DNA of 15,387 bases from Saprospiraceae bacterium (GCA_022842255.1 JALHPW010000036.1:1-15387); one strand, 5' to 3'. Positions 7,880 through 14,693 are shown, counted from the first letter of the stretch. Notes: a model not told the origin generated them from the sequence alone. Numbers and translations: made by a program.

Positions 7880-8836
7880 ATGGTCAAAATACTCGCCAAC
7901 GATGGCATCCACCCAGACGGCCTCTTATTGCTTGAAGAGGCTTCTTATCAAGTAAGCGAAGATAAAATTGCGCAAGCCGACCTCCCATCGGCCATTGCAG
8001 ACTACGATGTACTCATTGTGCGCAGTGCAACCAAAGTGGACAAAGCAGTGATCGACGGCGCTAAAAAGCTGAAAATCATCGGACGGGGCGGGGTTGGATT
8101 AGACAACATTGACGTAGAATATGCCCAAAGCAAGGGCATTCAGGTGTTCAATACCCCGCAAGCCTCTTCTCGCGCGGTAGCCGAATTGGCTGCGGCGCAT
8201 ATTTTCACCCTTGCTCGGATGCTCCAGCGCAGCAACCGGGAGCTGGCTGTAGGTGGTGATTTCAAAAAACTCAAAAAGGAGTCCGAATCCGGTTTCCAAA
8301 TCAAAGGGAAAACCCTCGGAATCGTAGGTTTCGGACGCATTGGGCAGGAACTCGCGAAAATCGCACTCGGGCTCGGGATGCGGGTACGGGCGCACGACCC
8401 CTTCGTAAGCGAGGCCGAAATCGGCATCCAAATCGGCGACCATCAAGATTTAAAACTTGGGATGACCATCTCCACGGAATCCCTGGAAAAGGTGCTGCGC
8501 GATTCCGATATCCTCAGTTTCCACATTCCAGGCATTGGCAAACCGCTTTTGGGCGCTGCCGAATTGGAAAAATTAAAAACAGGGGCCATTCTCATCAACA
8601 CAGCCCGTGGTGGCGTCATCGACGAAACCGCCTTGCTCGCAGCCTTGGATTCGGGTAAAATTGGGGGTGCTGGCCTAGATGTTTTTGAAAACGAGCCTAC
8701 GCCCCTGGAAGCCCTGCTTCGCCACCCAAAAGTTTCCTGCAGCCCGCATATTGGGGCCAGCACGATGGAGGCGCAGGCCTATATCGGGATGGAACTTGCT
8801 GATAAGATTATTTCGTTTTTTGGGGACGATAAGTAA
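7880..8836 (+). CDS. serA: D-3-phosphoglycerate dehydrogenase-like D-2-hydroxyacid dehydrogenase
   Basis: NAD-dependent oxidation of 3-phosphoglycerate to 3-phosphohydroxypyruvate, the first step of serine synthesis, is the likely role. The 318 residues have the two-lobed D-isomer-specific fold: RSATKVD (48-54) and GRGGVGLDNID (68-78) in the substrate lobe, the Rossmann motif GIVGFGRIG (147-155), and catalytic R243 (in NTARGG), E272 (in ENEP) and H290 (in PHIGAST). It ends after the second part of the substrate lobe, with no ACT or ASB regulatory domain, so feedback control by serine through such a domain is not expected. The ATG at 7880 gives the normal start MVKILANDGI; a TTG at 7853 overlaps the previous stop and is less likely. 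Another 2-hydroxyacid substrate, such as hydroxypyruvate, cannot be excluded from sequence alone. Confidence 0.88.
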   Translation: MVKILANDGIHPDGLLLLEEASYQVSEDKIAQADLPSAIADYDVLIVRSATKVDKAVIDGAKKLKIIGRGGVGLDNIDVEYAQSKGIQVFNTPQASSRAVAELAAAHIFTLARMLQRSNRELAVGGDFKKLKKESESGFQIKGKTLGIVGFGRIGQELAKIALGLGMRVRAHDPFVSEAEIGIQIGDHQDLKLGMTISTESLEKVLRDSDILSFHIPGIGKPLLGAAELEKLKTGAILINTARGGVIDETALLAALDSGKIGGAGLDVFENEPTPLEALLRHPKVSCSPHIGASTMEAQAYIGMELADKIISFFGDDK

Positions 8837-8916
8837 AATCCGTGTCCAATCCGCGTCATCCGTGTTCCCCCAATCGAGAAGGGAACACGGATGACGCGGA
8901 TGAGACACGGATTTTA
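8834..8916. repeat. Stop-to-stop inverted repeat between two convergent genes (element B)
   Basis: The left arm 8834-8869 and right arm 8881-8916 are 36 bases each, nearly perfectly complementary, with an 11-base loop. The arm contains three copies of ATCCGYGT about every 10 bases. The first three bases of the left arm are the serA stop codon, and by symmetry the same three bases of the right arm are the stop codon of the minus-strand cyclase gene. Four T follow the stem in each direction, so it could act as a bidirectional terminator. Confidence 0.9.
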
Positions 8917-9666
8917 TAGATTCAGTGCAAAAACCATCGGCTTCGACGGACTGGCATCCAAATCCAACGACGTCGTTTGAAGGTTTAGCAAGTAAAGCCC
9001 ATCCCGCACGGCATTCGGCACAAAAACCATTTCCGTGATGGTGGCGTGCGTACGCGTGGCATATGGATATTGCCAAAAAGCGCGGTGCGCTAACAATTGG
9101 CCACCATCTTCTTCGCGGTCCACTGAAGGCAAATCAAGGAGCAGGTGCTGCACCCCGCATTGGACCAAATACACCAACGCTTCATGGTGCATGTAAGGCG
9201 GGTTTGCACCGGAGTAATTTTGCCGCAGCTTTAATTCATCGTTTGGCAAAGTCCTGATAATCAAAGCCTCCGCCTCGTTTTCAGCAAAAACTTCCTCCAA
9301 TTGGTCTTGGAATATTACCCGGTCGCCCTGCTCCGTTTTTCGGGGGTAGAGGCTGACTATTTTTGCCAAAAAATGGGATTCAATCAGGCATTCCCGCAAC
9401 ACAAAACGCTCGCGGGCAATGTGCCCTACACACTCGGTATGCGTTCCGTTCCCGTGCGGATTGAGCCGTACATTGAAAAAGTTGACTACCCCACCCTCCT
9501 GGGTGCTCCCCACAAAATCTCCCGCTAGAACCGGTGAAAACTCCGGCATCGGCGCCCAAAAACAATTGGGGTTTTCCGCCCCATCTCTCAAAGGGATGGA
9601 CAGGTCAATGGGCTTGGACAAATCTGCCCTGAAGCTGCGCTCGTGGTGATTGAATGAGATTATCAA
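8914..9666 (-). CDS. Cyclase-family metal-dependent hydrolase (KynB/arylformamidase-like)
   Basis: A member of the 'cyclase' family (PF04199), which includes bacterial kynurenine formamidase and other metal-dependent amidases or lactonases. The 250 residues show DLSIPL near the N-terminus (21-26) and the metal-binding signature HGNGTHTE with a following His (H71, H76, E78, H82), that is HxGTHx(D/E)xxxH with Glu where Asp is more usual. Later conserved parts are EALIIRTLPN (about 133-142) and LLLDLPSVD (about 175-184). The likely start is the TTG at 9666: an in-frame stop lies ten codons upstream, and the first internal ATG (residue 40) would remove the first conserved strand. No other tryptophan or kynurenine gene is nearby, so the substrate is open. 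Its stop codon is formed by the end of inverted repeat B. Confidence 0.85.
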   Translation of the reverse strand: MIISFNHHERSFRADLSKPIDLSIPLRDGAENPNCFWAPMPEFSPVLAGDFVGSTQEGGVVNFFNVRLNPHGNGTHTECVGHIARERFVLRECLIESHFLAKIVSLYPRKTEQGDRVIFQDQLEEVFAENEAEALIIRTLPNDELKLRQNYSGANPPYMHHEALVYLVQCGVQHLLLDLPSVDREEDGGQLLAHRAFWQYPYATRTHATITEMVFVPNAVRDGLYLLNLQTTSLDLDASPSKPMVFALNL

Positions 9667-9696
9667 GGTAATGTGTTTAGAAAAGTGGGGGCTTCA

Positions 9697-9818
9697 AAAG
9701 GGTTGATTGGGTTGATGAGGGTTTATAGGGTTGATAATTGCACCCTAAAAATGGACAATTACTGCATTTTGAGTGCAATTATCAACCCTATAAACCTTCA
9801 TCAACCCAATCAACCTTT
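9697..9818. repeat. Long inverted repeat with GGGTTGAT tandem arms (element C)
   Basis: The left arm 9697-9743 and right arm 9773-9818 are complementary over about 46 bases with one indel and one mismatch; the loop is 29 bases. The left arm is four degenerate units of GGGTTGAT/GGGTTTAT every 9-10 bases. It lies between the stop of lpd and the start of the cyclase gene, both on the minus strand. Read in that direction the stem is followed by TTTT, so it may weaken or end read-through from lpd. Confidence 0.9.
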
Positions 9819-9836
9819 AAATACCGCCTTTACTAC

Positions 9837-11243
9837 TCAAACATGCAAGGCGCGGTTTCCCGTTGCGGCCAAACACGCTTCCTTAAATGCTTCGGTATAG
9901 GTTGGGTGGGCATGGCTCATGCGGGAGGCATCCTCAGCGCTGGCCCGGAATTCCATGAGTGCTACCCCTTCGGCAATCATGTCTGCGGCGCGCGCGCCCA
10001 CGATGTGTACGCCCAGGATTTCGTCGGTCTCTTTGTGGGCAAGTACTTTTACCATACCGTCCAGATCCATGCTCGCGCGGGCACGTCCGAGTGCACGGAA
10101 CGGGAATTTGCCCGGTTTGTAAGGCGTACCCATTTCTTTGAGTTGCTCTTCCGTGTAACCCACACTCGCCACTTCGGGCCAGGTATATACCACACCCGGA
10201 ATCAAGTTGTAATGGATGTGCGGTTTTTGCCCCATGATGGTTTCGGCCACGAAAACACCTTCTTCTTCGGCTTTGTGGGCCAACATGGCACCGCGCACCA
10301 CATCCCCAATGGCATAAATGCCTGGTACAGCGGTTTCGAGATGCTCGTTCACTGGAATCCGGCCCTTTTCATCGAGTGTGATGCCCGCGTTTTCCAAGCC
10401 AAGATTGTCGGTATACGGCTTGCGCCCGATGGCCACCAGACAATAATCGGCATCCCAAGACAAGGTTTTAGACTCGTCGTCGCGGCTTTTGGCTGTCACC
10501 GTAACCTTTGATTTAGAAGGTTTTACGTCTGTAACACCATAACGCAAATGGAATTCCATGCCCAAACCTTTGAGCGACTTCATTAGTTCGCGACTACAAT
10601 CGGAATCCATCCCGGCAATGATCCGATCGAGATATTCCACCACGTGCACTTTGGTGCCTAGGCGGGCGTATACGCTACCCAGTTCCAGACCGATGACGCC
10701 GCCGCCAATGACAACCATGGTGCTTGGTACTTTTTCGATTTGGAGGGCCTCTGTGCTGGTGATAACGCGTTGTTTGTCGTAGTTAAAGTTTGCTGGCACG
10801 ATTGGCTTTGAACCGGTCGCGATGATGACACGTTGGGTCTCGATTTCCTTGGTTTCACCGCTTTTCCCAGTAATTTTCACGCGGTTTTTGGAAACAAACG
10901 AACCGTGGCCATACAGGACATCGATTTTGTTCTTCTTCATCAAAAACTCCACCCCTTTGTTGTTTTCCTGCACCACCTCGTTTTTCCGCTTAATCATTTG
11001 GGGGAGGTTTACCTTCAAATCTTTCAAATCAATACCGTGTGTACCAAACTTGTGGGCTGCGTTGTGGTAATGCTCCGAGGAGTCAAGCAGTGCCTTGGAC
11101 GGGATGCAACCCACATTCAGGCAAGTGCCCCCCAACACAGGGTAGCGTTCGATGATGGCGGTTTTGAGGCCCAATTGAGCACAGCGGATGGCGGCCACAT
11201 AACCACCCGGCCCGGAGCCGATGACTGTAACGTCGTATTGCAT
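9837..11243 (-). CDS. lpdA: Dihydrolipoyl dehydrogenase (E3)
   Basis: FAD- and NAD-dependent reoxidation of dihydrolipoyl groups in pyruvate and 2-oxoglutarate dehydrogenase complexes and the glycine cleavage system. The 468 residues match the family: FAD-binding GSGPGGY (9-15), the redox-active disulfide C41-x4-C46 in GGTCLNVGCIPSK (38-50), the NAD-binding GGGVIG (180-185), a second FAD motif with AIGD (about 315-318), and the C-terminal catalytic H446-P447 with E451 in HAHPTYTE. The ATG at 11243 is the only sensible start. There is no E1 or E2 gene next to it. Upstream lie inverted repeat D, ending two bases before the start codon, and a -7 box candidate at 11368-11375, implying a structured leader of about 115 bases. 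Confidence 0.97.
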   Translation of the reverse strand: MQYDVTVIGSGPGGYVAAIRCAQLGLKTAIIERYPVLGGTCLNVGCIPSKALLDSSEHYHNAAHKFGTHGIDLKDLKVNLPQMIKRKNEVVQENNKGVEFLMKKNKIDVLYGHGSFVSKNRVKITGKSGETKEIETQRVIIATGSKPIVPANFNYDKQRVITSTEALQIEKVPSTMVVIGGGVIGLELGSVYARLGTKVHVVEYLDRIIAGMDSDCSRELMKSLKGLGMEFHLRYGVTDVKPSKSKVTVTAKSRDDESKTLSWDADYCLVAIGRKPYTDNLGLENAGITLDEKGRIPVNEHLETAVPGIYAIGDVVRGAMLAHKAEEEGVFVAETIMGQKPHIHYNLIPGVVYTWPEVASVGYTEEQLKEMGTPYKPGKFPFRALGRARASMDLDGMVKVLAHKETDEILGVHIVGARAADMIAEGVALMEFRASAEDASRMSHAHPTYTEAFKEACLAATGNRALHV

Positions 11244-11245
11244 TT

Positions 11246-11360
11246 ATTATGGAGTGATGAGTGTATGGAGTGATGGAGTGATGGAGTGATGGAGTGATGG
11301 AGTGAATTGAACGGTTATTGCTAATCGCTTTATCACTTCATCACTCCATCATTCCATAAT
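11246..11360. repeat. Inverted repeat with expanded 8-base microsatellite before lpd (element D)
   Basis: The outer arms ATTATGGAGTGATGAG (from 11246) and its near complement (11329-11360) pair over about 32 bases. The left arm has seven units of ATGGAGTG (11249-11304), the last five perfect and consecutive (11265-11304); the right arm has only three to four degenerate units. The block starts two bases beyond the lpd ATG and lies between divergent lpd and marR, so it cannot be a terminator for either. Confidence 0.9.
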
Positions 11361-11367
11361 CAGTCCG

Positions 11368-11375
11368 CAAAAGTA
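11368..11375 (-). promoter_or_regulatory. -7 box candidate for lpd
   Basis: On the minus strand this reads TACTTTTG, an exact match to TAnnTTTG, continuing to TACTTTTGCGG, almost the same as the box before fumC. A -33 element at the usual distance is not obvious. Transcription would start just outside inverted repeat D and place the whole repeat in the lpd leader. Confidence 0.5.
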
Positions 11376-11418
11376 TTTCGATTGCAGCTTACATTGCATT
11401 GAACCCTTCAAAAGGATT

Positions 11419-11448
11419 TTTGTTTTGATGTCAAAACATCTAAGTTTG
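11419..11448 (+). promoter_or_regulatory. Promoter of the marR gene (TTTG-N18-TAAGTTTG)
   Basis: TTTG at 11419-11422 and TAAGTTTG at 11441-11448 are separated by 18 bases, an exact match to the Bacteroidota -33/-7 consensus and spacing. The start codon ATG at 11453 is only four bases after the -7 box, so the transcript would begin at or very near it. That implies a leaderless mRNA or use of the next ATG (11465). Confidence 0.65.
11422..11437. promoter_or_regulatory. Palindromic MarR operator candidate
   Basis: GTTTTGA-TG-TCAAAAC is a perfect palindrome with 7-base arms and a 2-base centre. It lies between the -33 and -7 boxes of the marR promoter, the classic place for an autorepressing MarR-type dimer. 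I did not see a second copy before the esterase gene. Confidence 0.6.
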
Positions 11449-11452
11449 CGTC

Positions 11453-11908
11453 ATGAAACTGGAAATGGAACTTAAAAGTACGAAGCCTATGCCTGCACGC
11501 CAGCGGGCCATGTTGAATGTTTTGTTTACGGCCAGTTGGCTTGACTGTTCGATTACCCGCCAATTGCGGCCTTTCGGACTTACCGGCCCACAATACAACA
11601 TCCTGCGTATCCTCAACGGTAGCGCCCCCAAAGGACTCTCGGTGCTCGACATCAAAAGTCGGATGCTAGACCGCAGCAGCAACGTAAGTCGTTTGGTGGA
11701 AAAACTACGCTTGGCCGGCTATGTAGAGCGGGTGCCGCATGGGAAAGACCGGCGCATGGTAATTGTCACCATCTCTGAAAGTGGCAAAAAACTGCTTACG
11801 GATATCGAACAAGCCAGGTTTATGGACGGCAACAGTGCTATCGGCAATCGACTCAGCGAAGCGGAGGCACTCGAATTGGGGCACTTACTCGATAAATTTC
11901 GCGAATAA
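11453..11908 (+). CDS. MarR-family winged helix-turn-helix transcriptional regulator
   Basis: A dimeric DNA-binding regulator that usually represses its own gene and a neighbour and is released by a small ligand or oxidation. The 151 residues include a dimerisation helix (about 15-40), LTGPQYNILRIL (43-54), the helix-turn-helix (about 62-90, SVLDIKSRMLDRSSNVSRLV with LRLAGYV) and the wing with the typical DRR (99-101) before MVIVTIS. The only cysteine, C32, is not at the position of the OhrR sensor residue, so peroxide sensing is not indicated. The ATG at 11453 is annotated, but the promoter lies so close that M5 (11465) is a real alternative. The esterase gene follows 55 bases after the stop and has its own -7 box candidate. 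The ligand is unknown. Confidence 0.92.
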   Translation: MKLEMELKSTKPMPARQRAMLNVLFTASWLDCSITRQLRPFGLTGPQYNILRILNGSAPKGLSVLDIKSRMLDRSSNVSRLVEKLRLAGYVERVPHGKDRRMVIVTISESGKKLLTDIEQARFMDGNSAIGNRLSEAEALELGHLLDKFRE

Positions 11909-11923
11909 GCTCGTCTCTGGCAT

Positions 11924-11931
11924 TAGTTTTG
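11924..11931 (+). promoter_or_regulatory. -7 box candidate for the esterase gene
   Basis: TAGTTTTG matches TAnnTTTG exactly, 32 bases before the esterase ATG. A weak TTTC at 11897-11900 lies at about -33 distance. The esterase could therefore be transcribed alone as well as from the marR promoter. Confidence 0.4.
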
Positions 11932-11963
11932 CCCCAGTCCTCAAGACCTTCTACCTTCGCTTC

Positions 11964-13085
11964 ATGCGTACCCATCCTTACGCGCCAAAACTTAGCGCAG
12001 TTGCTGCTCCTGTAATGCTTACCCTCGAACTTTTTACGCCCGACGACGATGCCCGCCCCGTGTTCGTCACCGGGAATTTCAATGGCTGGACCACCCGGGA
12101 TGAGCAGTACAAAATGCAGAAAATCAAGGACGGACACTACCAGTACACCTTTCAGTCCGTTCCCCCAACTGTTGAAAAATTCGAATATAAATACGTGAAA
12201 GGCGGCTGGGAAGCTGAAGAATTGGCCCCCAATGGATTTCCACCTGCCAACCGAAGCATGGAAATCCCTCGTGGGAAGGTGAACGATGTGGTGCCCCGCT
12301 GGAAACAACACGCTCAAGGGTACGACCCACAATTTTACCCCGACATCCAGATTGTCTCCAAACGCTTCAATGTGCCGCAACTGCGACGCCGGCGGCGGAT
12401 TTCCGTATTGCTTCCTTGGGATTATGCCACTTCTACCAAACGGTACCCGGTGCTTTACCTCCAGGACGGCCAGAATCTTTTTGAAGACACTGCCCCATTT
12501 GGCACCTGGGCCGTCGACCGCCAGCTGGCAGCCCTCTCTCAACGTGGGAAAGGCGGTTTTATCGTCGTCGCCATCGACCACGGTGGTAGCGAACGCGTGC
12601 GGGAGTTTTCGCCCTACGATTCGCAACGCTGGGGGGATGGCTTAGGGCAAGAATATGCCCAATTTCTTGCTGAAACACTGAAACCACACATTGACGAGCA
12701 TTTCCGCACCTTGCCCGACCGGGCGCATACGGGTATAGGAGGCAGCAGCATGGGGGGCCTCATCAGCATTTATGCGGGCATTTTCTTCCCACATGTCTTT
12801 TCCAAGTTCATGATTTTTTCGCCCTCCTTGTGGGCAGCACCCAAGGTATATTTTGAACCGGTGCGGTTTTCACCGTATTCCAACACAAAAATCTACCTCT
12901 ATGCAGGCGGTAAAGAAGGCGCAGGGGTCATCACCAATGTGCGTCGTTTCAAGGAATCCATGGAAACACGTGGCTTCGACCCCGCCCAATTACAAATCAT
13001 GCTCAAAACCGACCCACAGGGCCGCCATACCGAAGACCGCTGGGGCATTGAGTTTCCAAAGGCGGCGGAGTGGCTTTTTGAGTGA
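11964..13085 (+). CDS. Alpha/beta-hydrolase esterase with N-terminal glycogen-binding-like (CBM48/CBM20) module
   Basis: The 373 residues show two domains. Residues about 18-112 form an early-set beta-sandwich like CBM48/CBM20, with VTGNFNGW (35-42) and FEYKYVKGGWE (73-83), as in glycogen- or starch-binding modules. Residues about 125-373 are a putative esterase (PF00756 type): YPVLYLQDGQNLF (161-173), nucleophile S262 in GGSSMGG (259-265) and a likely catalytic His H355 in GRHTEDRW. I see no signal peptide, so it is probably cytoplasmic. Such esterases act on acyl-sugars, S-formylglutathione or siderophore trilactones; the substrate here is unknown, but the module suggests binding to a polysaccharide. 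The frame is open upstream into marR (to 11763); the ATG at 11964 is chosen because earlier codons overlap marR and lack domain homology. It probably depends on the adjacent MarR regulator. Confidence 0.85.
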   Translation: MRTHPYAPKLSAVAAPVMLTLELFTPDDDARPVFVTGNFNGWTTRDEQYKMQKIKDGHYQYTFQSVPPTVEKFEYKYVKGGWEAEELAPNGFPPANRSMEIPRGKVNDVVPRWKQHAQGYDPQFYPDIQIVSKRFNVPQLRRRRRISVLLPWDYATSTKRYPVLYLQDGQNLFEDTAPFGTWAVDRQLAALSQRGKGGFIVVAIDHGGSERVREFSPYDSQRWGDGLGQEYAQFLAETLKPHIDEHFRTLPDRAHTGIGGSSMGGLISIYAGIFFPHVFSKFMIFSPSLWAAPKVYFEPVRFSPYSNTKIYLYAGGKEGAGVITNVRRFKESMETRGFDPAQLQIMLKTDPQGRHTEDRWGIEFPKAAEWLFE

Positions 13086-13091
13086 TTTTAA

Positions 13092-13199
13092 AAACCGCAA
13101 AACAGGAGAACAGGAAAACAGGAAAATGTAAAACTGCGAGAGACACTCTGCCCTTGGTTTTACATTTTCCTGTTTTCCTGTTCTCCTGTTTTGCGGTTT
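13092..13199. repeat. Perfect 43-base inverted repeat between convergent genes (element E)
   Basis: The left arm 13092-13134 and right arm 13157-13199 are complementary at all 43 positions, with a 22-base loop. The arm holds the near-tandem units ACAGGAGA, ACAGGAAA, ACAGGAAA. It fills the space between the stop of the esterase (13085) and the stop of fumarase (13204). Read from the fumarase side the stem is followed by TTTTT, so it could end that transcript. Confidence 0.95.
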
Positions 13200-13203
13200 A
13201 ATT

Positions 13204-14619
13204 TTACCGCCCCACCATATCCTCGGGCCGCACCCAGGCGTCAAACTGCTCCGAAGTCATGTGTTTGAAATCAAGTCCTTGGAGCTCATACTCCAGGGCG
13301 GACTCCTTCAGCGTAATGCCTTTTTTGTGTGCGTTTTGCGCGATGGCAGCGGCATTGTAATAGCCAATTTTGGTGTTTAGGGCCGTGACGAGCATCAGCG
13401 AGTTGTTCACGTGTTTGGCAATGTTGTCGCGCAGGGGTTCAATCCCTACCGCACATTTATCATTGAAACTTACACAGGCTTCGCCGATAAGTCGGGCGGA
13501 GTGCAGGAAGTTGTAGATCATCACCGGTTTGAACACATTGAGTTCAAAATGCCCGTTGGAGCCACCAATGTTGATGGCCACATCATTGCCCATCACCTGC
13601 GCGGCCACCATGGTGAGCGCTTCGCACTGGGTAGGGTTGACCTTGCCCGGCATGATGCTGGAGCCTGGCTCATTGTCTGGGATGTGGATTTCGCCGATAC
13701 CGGAACGTGGTCCGGAAGACAACATTCGCACGTCGTTGGCGATTTTCATCAAACTAACGGCTACGGTTTTAAGGGCGCCGTGGGCTTCCACGATGCCATC
13801 GTGTGCGGCAAGTGATTCAAACTTATTGGGCGCGGTCACGAAAGGAAGGCCCGTTAGATTGGCGATATGGCGCGCCACGTTTTCCGAATAGTTTTTAGGC
13901 GTATTGATGCCTGTGCCTACTGCGGTGCCACCCAATGCTAGTTCGGAGAGGTGTTCGAGCGAATTACGGATGGCGCGGAGGCCGTGGTTGAGTTGGGCGA
14001 CATACCCAGAGAACTCCTGCCCCAAGGTGAGCGGGGTGGCATCCATGAAGTGCGTGCGGCCGATTTTCACCACATCCATAAAAGCTTCTGACTTGGCCTG
14101 AAGGGTATCGCGCAGCTGCTCAATGCCTGGGATGGTGACCTCTATGAGCATTTTATAGGCCGCGATGTGCATGGCCGTTGGGAAGGTGTCGTTCGAAGAT
14201 TGCGACTTGTTCACATCGTCGTTCGGATGCACAAACTTTTGTTCGTCAATAAGTTGTCCGCCGTGAATCACATGGGCACGGTAGGCAATTACCTCGTTGG
14301 CGTTCATGTTGCTCTGGGTGCCAGAGCCCGTTTGCCAAACCACGAGTGGGAATTGGTCGTCGTGTTTCCCTGCCAAGATTTCATCACAAACCTGTCCGAT
14401 GAGGTCAGCTTTTTCCTTTGGCAAAACCCCTGCCTCGAAATTGGTAAGGGCGGCGGCTTTTTTCAAAAAAGCGAACGCACGGATAATTTCGATAGGCATC
14501 CGGTTGGTGTCGCGGGCAATTTTGAAATTCTCGATGGAACGTTGTGTTTGAGCGCCCCAATAAACATGGGCCGGCACTTGCACTTTGCCCATGGTGTCTT
14601 TTTCGATGCGAAAATCCAT
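13204..14619 (-). CDS. fumC: Class II fumarate hydratase
   Basis: Reversible hydration of fumarate to L-malate in the TCA cycle by the iron-independent, homotetrameric fumarase. The 471 residues are full length for class II. The superfamily signature GSSIMPGKVNP is at 319-329, with the catalytic serine loop S320-S321; TGSGTQSNMNANEV (97-110), the NKSQSSND segment (137-144) and GRTHFMDATP with H190 (187-196) complete the active site contributed by three subunits. The start MDFRIEKDTMG at the ATG of 14619 is typical. No other TCA gene is adjacent. A -7 box candidate (14694-14701) lies 75 bases upstream, and the leader between them carries a direct tandem repeat. Confidence 0.97.
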   Translation of the reverse strand: MDFRIEKDTMGKVQVPAHVYWGAQTQRSIENFKIARDTNRMPIEIIRAFAFLKKAAALTNFEAGVLPKEKADLIGQVCDEILAGKHDDQFPLVVWQTGSGTQSNMNANEVIAYRAHVIHGGQLIDEQKFVHPNDDVNKSQSSNDTFPTAMHIAAYKMLIEVTIPGIEQLRDTLQAKSEAFMDVVKIGRTHFMDATPLTLGQEFSGYVAQLNHGLRAIRNSLEHLSELALGGTAVGTGINTPKNYSENVARHIANLTGLPFVTAPNKFESLAAHDGIVEAHGALKTVAVSLMKIANDVRMLSSGPRSGIGEIHIPDNEPGSSIMPGKVNPTQCEALTMVAAQVMGNDVAINIGGSNGHFELNVFKPVMIYNFLHSARLIGEACVSFNDKCAVGIEPLRDNIAKHVNNSLMLVTALNTKIGYYNAAAIAQNAHKKGITLKESALEYELQGLDFKHMTSEQFDAWVRPEDMVGR

Positions 14620-14624
14620 GTAAA

Positions 14625-14676
14625 TTGTTGAGTTGTTGAGTGGTGGATTTGGGGATTTGTGAGTGGTGGATTGGGG
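14625..14676. repeat. Direct tandem repeats in the fumC leader (half element)
   Basis: TTGTTGAG occurs twice in tandem (14625-14640) and GAGTGGTGGATT twice (14638-14649 and 14661-14672), starting six bases beyond the fumC start codon. No inverted partner lies between here and the next gene at 14768. The type of unit and the position at the start codon resemble the left arm before lpd. Confidence 0.7.
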
Positions 14677-14693
14677 TATTTGGTTAAGCGCCG

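Noticed and set aside
9738..10511. Open frame of 257 residues opposite lpd
   Set aside because: Antisense to the conserved C-terminal half of dihydrolipoyl dehydrogenase, without any recognisable domain.
11853..12626. Open frame of 257 residues opposite marR and the esterase gene
   Set aside because: Overlaps two well-supported genes and has no family features.
13092..13199. Inverted repeat as a miniature transposable element
   Set aside because: The arms are adjacent around a 22-base loop, no target-site duplication is visible, and no other copy occurs in the window.
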